From: JBGAHD01 sp044226395
Lineage (GTDB): Bacteria > Pseudomonadota > Gammaproteobacteria > Xanthomonadales > Ahniellaceae
NCBI GenBank assembly: GCA_044226395.1
Contig: JBGAHD010000001.1
Coordinates: forward strand, 930,001 to 994,000
Direction: 5' to 3'
Length of the DNA: 64,000 bases
In this document: positions 8,297-16,554 of the stretch, one piece after another
Numbering within the stretch: position 1 is the stretch's first letter
Layout of the letters: each line of letters begins with the position of its first letter
Position numbers and translations under genes: made by a program
Notes under the pieces: model-generated
What the model was told of the DNA's origin: nothing
Databases searched by the model: none
Seen by the model: only the letters and a program-made list of their open reading frames with translations

Positions 8297-8704
8297 TCAG
8301 CTCGGCCGCGCGTTGCCGTAATCCTGATACGACTTTTCCTCGACCAGGGTCGAGCCCAATCGCTCGTTGATCTGACGCTTGAAGCGCGCGCGATCGTCGT
8401 TCTCGAAGTAGACGCTACGCGCCAGGCGGATGAACTCGGCGTCGAAGCGCTGCTGCTTTTCCTGCACGCGGATGTCGTCCTCGATCACCCACAGGCGCTC
8501 GTTGACCGCGCGCAACTGCGCCCACAGGTCGGCGATGTCCACGCGCGACTGCGGATCGGCGCGCCACAGGTCCATCAGCAGATCCAGCTCGCGCCGCACA
8601 TTGGCGAGCTTGCCGGCGTCGCTGATGCGCGCCGCCTTGATCTCGAGAATGGTGATCTTGTCGATCAGCTCGCCGTAGGAAACTGGCACGGAAATCAGCG
8701 ACAT
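8297..8704 (-). CDS. DUF6165 family protein
   Basis: A 135-residue protein starting MSLISVPVSYGELIDKITIL, which I recognise as DUF6165. It is predicted to be largely helical, with charged heptad-like stretches (LANVRRELDLLMDLW, DDIRVQEKQQRFDAEFI). Function is unknown; relatives are often found beside LPS or sugar-transfer genes, as here where it converges on a GT9 gene with six bases between. The open frame runs 19 codons further upstream, but those are not family-like, so the ATG at 8704 is used. Confidence 0.8.
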   Translation of the reverse strand: MSLISVPVSYGELIDKITILEIKAARISDAGKLANVRRELDLLMDLWRADPQSRVDIADLWAQLRAVNERLWVIEDDIRVQEKQQRFDAEFIRLARSVYFENDDRARFKRQINERLGSTLVEEKSYQDYGNARPS

Positions 8705-8770
8705 GGACGGGCCCGGGGGAATGAGGGCGCGCATTCTAACCCGCCCCGACCGCACCGGCACGCGGCCCGG

Positions 8771-8799
8771 TTGTCGACGGGCGCCCGAATGCGTATCAT
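8771..8799 (+). promoter_or_regulatory. Predicted sigma70 promoter of tRNA-Ser(CGA)
   Basis: TTGTCG (8771-8776) and TATCAT (8794-8799, 5 of 6 to consensus) are exactly 17 bases apart, followed by a GC-rich discriminator. The start would be near 8806, about 11 bases before the tRNA. Confidence 0.55.
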
Positions 8800-8816
8800 G
8801 CGCGGCCCTGCACGCC

Positions 8817-8908
<92 letters not shown>

Positions 8909-8915
8909 GACATCG

Positions 8916-8942
8916 AAAAAGCCCCGCTCGCGGGGCTTTTTT
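8916..8942 (+). terminator. Rho-independent terminator after tRNA-Ser(CGA)
   Basis: Stem GCCCCG (8921-8926) with CGGGGC (8931-8936), flanked by AAAAA before and TTTTTT after. It closes the single-tRNA transcript. Confidence 0.85.
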
Positions 8943-8989
8943 GTTTCCGAAGCCTTCAAGTTCCTGCTCGAAGGCGTCTCGGTGGGCTC

Positions 8990-9192
8990 GCGACCGGGAC
9001 GACCGGCTCGATGAGTGCAAGTTCTCCGCAAGTCTGGGCGCTGGTCGCCGACCTCGACTCGAACACATTCGATTTCAGGGATTCGCTCAGGTGCCTCCTA
9101 GTTCGCATCGCATACGAGTCCCTGTGGACTCTCTACGCATTGATCGTTGGACGCACGATCGTCGTCGCGTCGATTCTCCCGAATGCGAGTGA
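8990..9192 (+). pseudogene. Possible decayed higB toxin remnant
   Basis: No intact toxin gene lies before the HigA-type antitoxin. One frame, however, ends with a stop at 9190-9192, four bases before the higA ATG, where a higB stop normally lies. Near its end it carries FAQVPPSSHRIR and SLRIDRW, which resemble the PPxNRLE and SIRINDQW motifs of HigB/RelE-type toxins. It has no start codon of its own outside the tRNA and lacks the rest of the fold. The resemblance is short and could be chance. Confidence 0.3.
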
Positions 9193-9196
9193 CGAG

Positions 9197-9505
9197 ATGA
9201 CCATGACCCAACGAAAGCCCGCCACGGTCGGCGACATCCTGACCGAGGAATTCATGAAGCCCTTGGGCTTGACCCAGACGGCGCTGGCCAAGGCCATGGG
9301 GGTTCAGCGCAAGCACGTCAACGAGCTGTGCAATGACCGTCGCAATGTCACGGCGTCGACGGCGCTGATCCTGGCGCGCGTGTTCGGCAACAGCGTCGAT
9401 TTCTGGCTCAACGTTCAGCGGCGGACGGATCTGTGGGTCGCGATGAACGATGCCCATGAGCGTCGGCGGATCGAACGCGCGCGCCCGTTATCCGCGGCAG
9501 CCTAG
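9197..9505 (+). CDS. higA: HigA family addiction-module antitoxin / XRE regulator
   Basis: A 102-residue protein with an N-terminal helix-turn-helix (LTQTALAKAMGVQRKHVNELCNDRR, about residues 27-51) and the family tail FGNSVDFWLNVQRRTDLW. HigA binds the HigB mRNA interferase and represses its own promoter. Start chosen at ATG 9197 (a second ATG at 9203 is equally good). The toxin gene expected immediately upstream is not intact, so this may be an orphan antitoxin. It converges with a LysR gene with nine bases between. Confidence 0.88.
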   Translation: MTMTQRKPATVGDILTEEFMKPLGLTQTALAKAMGVQRKHVNELCNDRRNVTASTALILARVFGNSVDFWLNVQRRTDLWVAMNDAHERRRIERARPLSAAA

Positions 9506-9514
9506 CGCTCGACT

Positions 9515-10471
9515 TCAGTCCGACGATCGACGACGCGCCGATCGTTTTCGCGCGTCACGGATCTCGCCCACTCGGCCACTCGCGATCTCGCGCACGATGT
9601 GCGCCTTGAACGCCTGCGCCAAGGGCGACAGTCGCTTCGCGGCCGGATGAACCAAGTGCCAGGCGGATGGCAGGGGGAAGCCTTCGACGTCGAGCACGCT
9701 GACGCCGTGTTCGCGGCGCAGGCCGTGCAGCGCGTGGCGCGAGATCACGCCGATGCCGAGGCCGCCGGCGACGGCTTCCTTCACCGCTTCGTTGCTGCCG
9801 AGTTCGAGGCGGATGTCGGGCTTGAAGCGCGTCTTGCGAAAGTGTCGATCGGCGGCCATGCGCGTGCCCGAACCTTGTTCGCGCAGGATGAATCGGCGCG
9901 CGGCGAGTTCGCTCAGGCGCACGCGCGCGCGCTTGGCCAGGGGATCGGCGTTGGCGGCGATGACGACGATGGGATTGGCGAGAAAAACCTCGTCGCGCAG
10001 GTCCATGTCGGCCGGTGGCATGGACATGATGTAGATGTCGTCGCGATGCTCGCGCAGGCGCTGCACCACGCCGTCGCGGTTTTGAATCTCGAGCGAGATG
10101 TCGATCTCGGGATGGGCGCGGCAGAACGAACCCATCAGGCGCGGCATGAAGTACTTGGCCGTGCTGACCACGGCCACGCGCAATTGCCCGCGCGACAGGC
10201 CCTTGAGCGCATCGACTTCCTGCTCGAAGGCTTCCCAGGCACCGGTCATGGCGCGCGCGGTGTCGGCCAGGCGCTGACCAACTTCGGTCAGGCGCAACTG
10301 GCGACCGACGATGTCGTACAGCGGCAGGCCGATGGCCTGGGCGATCTCACGCAGTTGCATCGACGCCGTGGGCTGGGTGACGTGCAGCGCGCGCGCGGCG
10401 GCGCTGACGCTGCCGGCCTCGGCCAGGGCCAGGAACAAGCGAAGCTGACGAAAGCTCACGCGCGCGTGCAT
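9515..10471 (-). CDS. LysR family transcriptional regulator (CbbR-like)
   Basis: A 318-residue LTTR: winged helix at residues 1-65 (FRQLRLFLALAEAGSVSAAA, LHVTQPTASMQLREI) and a LysR substrate-binding domain. Its divergent neighbour is an SbtA-type bicarbonate transporter 85 bases away, so it most likely controls that gene, and the substrate domain resembles CbbR-type regulators of carbon assimilation. The effector is not known. The frame extends upstream to 10765 through the neighbour; the family start is the ATG at 10471. Confidence 0.88.
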   Translation of the reverse strand: MHARVSFRQLRLFLALAEAGSVSAAARALHVTQPTASMQLREIAQAIGLPLYDIVGRQLRLTEVGQRLADTARAMTGAWEAFEQEVDALKGLSRGQLRVAVVSTAKYFMPRLMGSFCRAHPEIDISLEIQNRDGVVQRLREHRDDIYIMSMPPADMDLRDEVFLANPIVVIAANADPLAKRARVRLSELAARRFILREQGSGTRMAADRHFRKTRFKPDIRLELGSNEAVKEAVAGGLGIGVISRHALHGLRREHGVSVLDVEGFPLPSAWHLVHPAAKRLSPLAQAFKAHIVREIASGRVGEIRDARKRSARRRSSD

Positions 10472-10484
10472 AGAGTTTTCTCTA
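10471..10484. promoter_or_regulatory. Inverted repeat, candidate LysR operator
   Basis: TAGAG-TTTT-CTCTA, a perfect dyad that begins T and ends A, close to the T-N11-A form of LysR boxes. It abuts the regulator's own start codon and lies 72 bases before sbtA, fitting autorepression and activation of the divergent gene. Prediction only. Confidence 0.4.
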
Positions 10485-10556
10485 TGGAAGACAGGGCGAG
10501 AATCGATTTTACGCGAAACCGCGCCGAACCTAGGATGCGCGCCCCGGAGGTGACGC

Positions 10557-11576
10557 ATGCAAAATCTTCTCGACCCGGCGATTCTGTTCTTCGTCTTCGG
10601 CGTGCTTGCGGGCGCGATGCGCTCGAATCTCGAGATCCCGCCGCCCATCGCCAAGTTCCTGTCGCTGTATCTGCTGATGGCCCTGGGTTTGAAGGGCGGT
10701 TTCGCGCTGGCCAAGTCCGGCCTCACGCCGGAGATCGCCTTGAGTCTGGGCGCGGCGATGACCATGGCCTGCGTGGTGCCGGCGCTGGGTTACGTGGTGT
10801 TGCGCCGCTTTGCCTCGCCGTTCGACGCGGCGGCGGTGGCGGCGTCGTATGGTTCGGTCAGCGCGGTGACCTTCGTCACCGCCATGCAATACCTCGACGG
10901 CGTGGGCCTGGCGCCGGGCGGTCACATGACCGTGGCCCTGGTGGTGATGGAATCGCCCGCGATCATCATGGCCGTGTTGATGGCCAATGCGCTGCGTCAC
11001 GCGCAGGCGCGCGCGATGTCGACCGCGAGCGTGGGCGGCGCGGGCGTCGCCACGCTCGCCATGGGCCCCGAAGGCCCGGGCGATCTGTCGATCCGCAAGA
11101 TCGTGCGCGAGTCCTTCACCGATGGCGCGCATCTGCTCCTGCTCGGCGCGATGGCGGTGGGCGTGATCAGTGGCGAATCGGGCAAGTCGGTCATGCAACC
11201 GTTCTCGGACGATCTGTTCAAGGGCATGCTCGCGTTCTTCCTGCTCGACATGGGCTTGATGGTGGCGCGGCAGTTCCATGCCGCGCGCGCGGCGTCGAAG
11301 ATGCTGATCGCCTACGCCGTGATCGGCCCGCTCTCGCACGCGATGCTGGCGCTAGGTTTGGCGTGGATGCTCGGCCTGCCCGTCGCGGACGCGGCCTTGT
11401 TGATGGTGCTGTCGGCGAGCGCGTCCTACATCGTGGTGCCGGCGGTGCTGCGCTATGCGATTCCGGAAGCGAGCCCGGCGCTGTACTTCGGCTTGAGCCT
11501 GGGCATCACGTTCCCGCTCAACATTCTGGTCGGTATTCCGCTGTACACCGCGATCGCGCGCGCGTGGCTGGGGTGA
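10557..11576 (+). CDS. SbtA-like sodium-dependent bicarbonate transport family permease
   Basis: A 339-residue membrane protein with about ten hydrophobic segments in two inverted halves, beginning LLDPAILFFVFGVLAGAMRS and containing SLYLLMALGLKGGFALAKSG and SASASYIVVPAVLRYAIPEA, all typical of the SbtA family (known in cyanobacteria as a Na+/HCO3- symporter). A soluble loop with MGPEGPGDLSIRKI separates the halves. A strong ribosome-binding site GGAGGTG precedes the ATG. Divergent LysR gene likely regulates it. No SbtB PII-like gene or carboxysome/RuBisCO gene is seen in the window, so the transported substrate is inferred from the family. Confidence 0.88.
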   Translation: MQNLLDPAILFFVFGVLAGAMRSNLEIPPPIAKFLSLYLLMALGLKGGFALAKSGLTPEIALSLGAAMTMACVVPALGYVVLRRFASPFDAAAVAASYGSVSAVTFVTAMQYLDGVGLAPGGHMTVALVVMESPAIIMAVLMANALRHAQARAMSTASVGGAGVATLAMGPEGPGDLSIRKIVRESFTDGAHLLLLGAMAVGVISGESGKSVMQPFSDDLFKGMLAFFLLDMGLMVARQFHAARAASKMLIAYAVIGPLSHAMLALGLAWMLGLPVADAALLMVLSASASYIVVPAVLRYAIPEASPALYFGLSLGITFPLNILVGIPLYTAIARAWLG

Positions 11577-11583
11577 TGGCCCC

Positions 11584-11597
11584 GAGACGCGCGTCTC
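11584..11597. repeat. Perfect 14-bp palindrome after sbtA
   Basis: GAGACGCGCGTCTC lies eight bases after the sbtA stop. No U-tract follows, so it is not a classical terminator. Confidence 0.4.
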
Positions 11598-11615
11598 AAA
11601 CAGCGCGGCTAACAG

Positions 11616-11652
11616 ATTCGCCAAGGCTATCGAAGTCATCAAGACAATCGAT
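11616..11652. promoter_or_regulatory. Candidate OxyR-type site upstream of katG
   Basis: Four tetranucleotides at 11-base steps, ATTC-N7-CTAT-N7-ATCA-N7-CGAT, against the OxyR pattern ATAG-N7-CTAT-N7-ATAG-N7-CTAT: 11 of 16 specified bases match with the correct spacing. The position, about 60-100 bases before the katG start, fits activation by oxidised OxyR. Prediction only. Confidence 0.35.
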
Positions 11653-11684
11653 TATTGAAATGCGCATGCCGTTGTTACCGTGCA

Positions 11685-11703
11685 CTCCGGTACACAACCG
11701 GAG
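11685..11703 (+). promoter_or_regulatory. Hairpin sequestering the katG ribosome-binding site
   Basis: CTCCGGT (11685-11691) and ACCGGAG (11697-11703) form a perfect 7-bp stem around ACACA. The 3' arm holds the GGAG of the katG Shine-Dalgarno sequence (GGAGGG, 11700-11705; ATG at 11713). Confidence 0.55.
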
Positions 11704-11712
11704 GGCATTCTC

Positions 11713-13923
11713 ATGCGCAAACGCAGCATTTCGCTGGTGGCGTCAATCACGGTGGCGTTGTCGATGATCTCGTCGCCGCTCGCCGCGCAAGATCAACCGA
11801 TGACGAACAAGGACTGGTGGCCGCAACTGCTCGACCTCGGTCCCCTGCGTCACGACACGGCCGAATCGAATCCGCTGGGCCAGGATTTCAACTACGCGGA
11901 GGCCTTCAACAAGCTTGATCTCGCCGCGGTGAAAGCCGACATCAACAAGGCCCTGACCACCTCGCAGCCGTGGTGGCCGGCCGACTACGGCAACTACGGT
12001 CCGTTCTTCATTCGCATGGCCTGGCACAGCGCCGGCAGTTATCGCGTGGCAGATGGTCGCGGCGGAGCCAGTGGTGGCGACATGCGCTTCGAGCCGCGCA
12101 ACAGCTGGCCGGATAACGTCAACCTCGACAAGGCGCGTCGTCTGCTGTGGCCGATCAAGCAGAAGTACGGCGCCAGTTTGTCGTGGGGCGATCTGATGGT
12201 GTTGGCCGGCAATGTCGCGCTGGAAAACATGGGCTTCAAGACCATTGGCTTTGCCGGCGGTCGCGTCGATCGCTTCGAGCCCGATCTCGTGTTCTGGGGC
12301 CCCGAGCGCAAGTTCCTCGAATCGCGTCGCACCGATGCCAAGGGCAAGCTGCAGGGTCCGCTCGCGGCCACGCAGATGGGCCTGATCTACGTCAATCCCG
12401 AAGGCCCCAATGGCAATCCCGATCCGCTGGCCGCGGCCAAGGACATTCGCCAAGCCTTCGGCCTGATGGCGATGAATGACGAAGAGACCGTGGCCTTGAT
12501 CGCCGGTGGTCACACCTTCGGCAAGGCGCATGGCGCGCATCGTCCGGCCGATTGCGTCGGCGTCGATCCTTCCGCCGAAGGCGTGGAATCGCAGGGCCTG
12601 GGCTGGCACAACAAGTGCGGCAAGGGTCATGGCGTCGACACCGTGTCGAGCGGCCTCGAGGGCGCGTGGTCGTCGAACCCGATCGCGTTCACCACGCAGT
12701 ATCTCGACAATCTGTATGCCTTCGAGTGGGTGCAGACCAAGAGTCCCGCCGGCGGCATTCAATGGATTCCCAGCGACAAGAGCGCCGCGAATCTGGTGCC
12801 CGACGCGCACGATCCGAGCAAGCGCCACGCGCCGATTATGTTCACCACCGATCTGGCGTTGAAGATGGATCCGAGTTATCGCGAGATCACGACGCGGTTC
12901 AAGAACGATCCCAAGGCCTTCGCCGATGCCTTCGCGCGGGCGTGGTTCAAGCTCACGCATCGCGACATGGGTCCGCGCGCGCGATATCTGGGCAACGACG
13001 TGCCGGCGCAAAATTTCGTGTGGCAGGACCCGCTGCCGGCGGTCGATCACGCGCTGATCGATGACGCGGATGCGCGCGCGCTGAAGGCGAGCATTCTGGA
13101 TTCGGGCTTGAGTGGCGCGCAGCTGATTCGCGCGGCGTGGGCGTCGGCCTCGACCTTCCGCGTCACCGACAAACGCGGCGGCGCCAACGGCGCGCGCGTG
13201 CGATTGGCGCCGCAGAAGGATTGGGCGGTGAACGATCCTGCGGAATTGTCGCGCGTGATCGCCAAGCTCGAGGGCATCCAGAAGCAGTTCAACCAAACGC
13301 ACAAGCCGCAAAACAAGCAGGTGTCCTTGGCCGATCTGATCGTGCTCGGCGGCGCCGCGGCGATCGAACAGGCCGCGAGCAAGGGCGGTCAGTCGATCAC
13401 CGTGCCGTTCAAGCCCGGTCGCGTCGATGCCACGCAGGCGCAGACCGACGAGCATTCGTTCGCCGTGCTTGAACCCAAGGCCGATGGCTTCCGCAACTAC
13501 TACGGCGCGGGCCAGGACAAGTCGCCGGCCGAGGCTTTGGTCGATCGCGCCAGCCTGCTTGATCTCACCGTGCCGGAAATGACGGTGTTGGTCGGCGGTC
13601 TGCGCGTGCTCGACGCCAATGCGGGTCAGTCGAAGAACGGCGTGTTCACCGCGCGGCCCGGCACTTTGAGCAATGACTTTTTCGTCAACCTGCTCGACAT
13701 GTCGACCGTGTGGTCGAAGGCCGAGACCGAAGGCTTGTACGAAGGTCGCGATCGCGCGAGCGGTCAGTTGAAGTGGACGGCGACGCCGGTCGATCTGATT
13801 TTTGGATCGAACTCGGAGTTGCGCGCGGTGGCCGAGGTCTACGCGGCCAATGATGCGCGCGAGAAGTTCATCAAGGACTTCGTCGGCGCGTGGGACAAGG
13901 TGATGAACGCGGATCGCTTCTAA
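11713..13923 (+). CDS. katG: Catalase-peroxidase KatG with signal peptide
   Basis: A 736-residue bifunctional haem enzyme that removes H2O2. Both peroxidase-like halves are present. The distal haem motif is RMAWHSAGSYR (about residues 101-111), the proximal histidine is in LIAGGHTFGKAHG, and the Trp-Tyr-Met cross-link residues appear as W of MAWH, Y of LIYVNPEGPNG and M of FGLMAMN. The N-terminus MRKRSISLVASITVALSMIS...LAAQ is a signal peptide, unlike cytosolic E. coli KatG, so export to the periplasm is predicted. ATG at 11713 follows GGAGGG; the frame's earlier ATG at 11680 is not needed. Confidence 0.96.
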   Translation: MRKRSISLVASITVALSMISSPLAAQDQPMTNKDWWPQLLDLGPLRHDTAESNPLGQDFNYAEAFNKLDLAAVKADINKALTTSQPWWPADYGNYGPFFIRMAWHSAGSYRVADGRGGASGGDMRFEPRNSWPDNVNLDKARRLLWPIKQKYGASLSWGDLMVLAGNVALENMGFKTIGFAGGRVDRFEPDLVFWGPERKFLESRRTDAKGKLQGPLAATQMGLIYVNPEGPNGNPDPLAAAKDIRQAFGLMAMNDEETVALIAGGHTFGKAHGAHRPADCVGVDPSAEGVESQGLGWHNKCGKGHGVDTVSSGLEGAWSSNPIAFTTQYLDNLYAFEWVQTKSPAGGIQWIPSDKSAANLVPDAHDPSKRHAPIMFTTDLALKMDPSYREITTRFKNDPKAFADAFARAWFKLTHRDMGPRARYLGNDVPAQNFVWQDPLPAVDHALIDDADARALKASILDSGLSGAQLIRAAWASASTFRVTDKRGGANGARVRLAPQKDWAVNDPAELSRVIAKLEGIQKQFNQTHKPQNKQVSLADLIVLGGAAAIEQAASKGGQSITVPFKPGRVDATQAQTDEHSFAVLEPKADGFRNYYGAGQDKSPAEALVDRASLLDLTVPEMTVLVGGLRVLDANAGQSKNGVFTARPGTLSNDFFVNLLDMSTVWSKAETEGLYEGRDRASGQLKWTATPVDLIFGSNSELRAVAEVYAANDAREKFIKDFVGAWDKVMNADRF

Positions 13924-13991
13924 GCGTCCGCGGGCCGCGGCGATGGGACGCGTCGTCGCGGTCTTTTTTCATCATCCGGATGGAACAAAAG

Positions 13992-14018
13992 AAAAAGGCC
14001 CCGAAACGGGGCCTTTTT
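13992..14018. terminator. Bidirectional terminator between katG and the caspase gene
   Basis: AAAAAGGCCCCG-AAA-CGGGGCCTTTTT: a strong GC stem with A-tract before and T-tract after, able to end both convergent transcripts. Confidence 0.88.
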
Positions 14019-14037
14019 CGTCAGTGCGTTTCGAGGT

Positions 14038-16437
14038 TCAACCCTTGGGCTTGAAGAAGAACTCACCCGCCTCGTGCCCCGAGAACTGAATCGGTGCGTA
14101 TTCGGGAATCTGCGTGAGACTCGATTCGGTGGCCGACAACGCGAGGCTCGCGGTGATTTCGCGGAACAGGCGCTGGCCTTCGAGCAACTGATTGTTGTCC
14201 TCGAGCGAGGTGATGAAGGCGCGCGCGAACAAGGAATTGCCGGCGCTGTCGGGCACGGGCGCGAGACCGCCCGAGGTCAGCGCGGTGCGCGAGCGACTCT
14301 GGCTCAAGTTCTTCACCCACTGCGCCCATTGCTGATCGTTGAGCGCGTTATTGAAGCTCGGCACCGAGGCGCGCGTCATCGCGCCCGAATAGCACGAGTC
14401 GGCCACCACCATCACGTGCTTGGCCTGCATGGTGTTCAAGATATCGCTGATCGCGCGGTTGGAAATCCAGGTGCCGGTGTTCGCGGCCTGCGCATCGACC
14501 GGAATCCAATAGCCCTGCTGGGTCTTGCGATCGAGTTCGCCGTGGCCGGCGAAATAGACGAGCAGATTGTCGTCGGGCCCGAGTTGCTCGCGCATGTCGT
14601 TCAAGGCGCTGAGCATGTCGAAGCGCGAGGCATTGACGAGCAGGCGCGTGTCGAAGCCATAACGACGCTTGAGCACGTCGGCGACGCGCTGCGCGTCGGA
14701 CACGGCGCCGGCGAGTTTCGGATAAGCCGCGTACTCGTTGTTGCCGATCACCACCGCGTAGTACTTGCCAAGCTTCACGCCACCAGGCACCTGCGCGCGC
14801 CGCGGCATGGCCGTGGTCTGCGCGGCGGCGCTGGCCTTGGCGCCCGGCGCGGGCAGCAGCACGAAGTCGAGACTGGTGCGCGTGCCGGCCTTGTCGACCG
14901 CCGCCACTTGCACCGAACTGCCATCCTCGGCCACGGGCACGGCGACCTTGAACAAGCCATTGGCGCCGACGGTGACGTTCTGACCGTTGATCATCACGCT
15001 GGCCAGGCCCGCGCGCGCGACGACCTTGCCCAACACTTCGGAACTACCGGGCGCGGAACGCACCATCGCCGCGGGCTTGCCGCGCGTGACGGTCAGCGGA
15101 GGATCGATGATTTCGAGCAGCGGACCCGGCACCGTGGCCAGGGCCGCGAGCGCGACGCCACCACCGGTGCCGCCCATCTGACGTTCGAGCGTGGCGATCT
15201 GCATGCGCTGATCATTGACCTGACGCTGCTTCTCGGCGAGTTGCTGTTCGAGCAGCAGCAGCAATTCGCGATCTTGCTTGGAGGCCGCGAGCGCGTCCTG
15301 CATGCGCTTGCGCTCCATGTCGAAGCGCGATTGCTCGCCTTGCGTGCGCTGATCGTTGTCGGCGAGCTTGGCTTCCATGCTCGACACGCGGGTGAGCGCG
15401 TCATCGAGTTGCAGCGCCAATTCGGCCGCGGCGGCGCGCACGCGATCGACCTCGGCCTTGTCGGCGCCGCCGCTGGCGGCCTTGCTCGTGAGTTCCTGCT
15501 CGCGCGCGCGCAGTTCGGCCAGGCGCGCGCGATCGTTGGCGGCTTGCTCGACGTAACTGGCCTTGTCGCGTTCGAGTTGCGCGCGTTCGGTGGCGAGTTG
15601 TTGTTCTTGCGCGGCCAGTCGCGCTTGCGCGGCCTGGAGCGCTTGCGCGTCGGACCCCGCCAGCGACGTCTGGGTCTCGACCAGCTTCATGCGCGCCTGC
15701 TCGAGTTCGCGCTGCGATTGCTGCAGGTTGCGGCGACGCTCATCGAGTTGAGTCTTGAGTTTCTCGTTCTCGGCCTTGAGGCGCTCGGCCTCGGCCTTCT
15801 GCGATTCGACCGTTTGACGAAGATTGGCGATTTCGGCGTTGGCCGCTTCGGTCTGCGCGGTGACGGTCGAGGCGAACAGCAATTCGTCCTGCGTGCCCGA
15901 GGCCTGACGATAGAGATTGAGCGCCTGGGTGAGATCCTGGGTCACGCCCAGGCCTTCTTCGTAGAGATAACCCATGTTGATCATGGCGCGGCGATTGCCT
16001 TGCTTGATCGCCTTGCCATACCACTCGGCGGCGCGCGCGTAGTCGGGCGCGGTGCCTAGGCCCTTGCTATAGATCTCGCCGACGTAGTTCTGCGCCTCGG
16101 CGTCGCCCTGCTCGGCTTGCGCCAGCCAGACTTGCAGCGCGGTCTGATAATTGGCGCGATCGTAGGAGACGTATTCGCCGCCACGGATTTCGCAATCGGC
16201 CTGCGTGGTGTGCACCGGTCGACGCGCGGTCATGAAGCTCGAGACATTGCCGAGCTTTCGCACCTGACCCGGCAGCAGGCAATCGACGATGAGCAGGTCC
16301 TCGGGATTTCTGACCTTGGCCGCGGGGGCCTGCTGTGGAAACGCGCCGATGATGACCGCGAACATGGCGACGGCACCGCTCAGGATCCGTATCCGACGCC
16401 CGTCCGCGCCGGTCTTGCCCGTGTACGAAGCGCGCAT
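14038..16437 (-). CDS. Exported caspase-fold (peptidase C14) protein with Sel1 repeats and coiled coil
   Basis: A 799-residue protein. In order: signal peptide with hydrophobic segment ILSGAVAMFAVIIGAF; Sel1/TPR-like repeats (AEAQNYVGEIYSKGLG, RRAMINMGYLYEEGLG, about residues 108-175); a long Glu/Gln/Ala-rich coiled coil (about 190-425); a possible Ig/SH3-like beta region; and a C-terminal caspase p20-like domain (about 545-799) starting GKYYAVVIGNNEYAAYPKL. The catalytic dyad is present: His in VYFAGHGELD (about 631) and Cys in VVADSCYSGA (about 680). Such prokaryotic metacaspase relatives cut after basic residues where studied; the substrate here is unknown. It stands alone, divergent from a large autotransporter. 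Confidence 0.85.
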   Translation of the reverse strand: MRASYTGKTGADGRRIRILSGAVAMFAVIIGAFPQQAPAAKVRNPEDLLIVDCLLPGQVRKLGNVSSFMTARRPVHTTQADCEIRGGEYVSYDRANYQTALQVWLAQAEQGDAEAQNYVGEIYSKGLGTAPDYARAAEWYGKAIKQGNRRAMINMGYLYEEGLGVTQDLTQALNLYRQASGTQDELLFASTVTAQTEAANAEIANLRQTVESQKAEAERLKAENEKLKTQLDERRRNLQQSQRELEQARMKLVETQTSLAGSDAQALQAAQARLAAQEQQLATERAQLERDKASYVEQAANDRARLAELRAREQELTSKAASGGADKAEVDRVRAAAAELALQLDDALTRVSSMEAKLADNDQRTQGEQSRFDMERKRMQDALAASKQDRELLLLLEQQLAEKQRQVNDQRMQIATLERQMGGTGGGVALAALATVPGPLLEIIDPPLTVTRGKPAAMVRSAPGSSEVLGKVVARAGLASVMINGQNVTVGANGLFKVAVPVAEDGSSVQVAAVDKAGTRTSLDFVLLPAPGAKASAAAQTTAMPRRAQVPGGVKLGKYYAVVIGNNEYAAYPKLAGAVSDAQRVADVLKRRYGFDTRLLVNASRFDMLSALNDMREQLGPDDNLLVYFAGHGELDRKTQQGYWIPVDAQAANTGTWISNRAISDILNTMQAKHVMVVADSCYSGAMTRASVPSFNNALNDQQWAQWVKNLSQSRSRTALTSGGLAPVPDSAGNSLFARAFITSLEDNNQLLEGQRLFREITASLALSATESSLTQIPEYAPIQFSGHEAGEFFFKPKG

Positions 16438-16554
16438 ACAGCCTCCTCGTTGTCCCCTGCCTAACGTAAGGTCCCGCCGCGTCGCGCATTTTCAGGCGCG
16501 ATGCGGTGTAGTAACCTGCGATTGAGTATAACCAAGCATTCTGGGGACGGGGCC

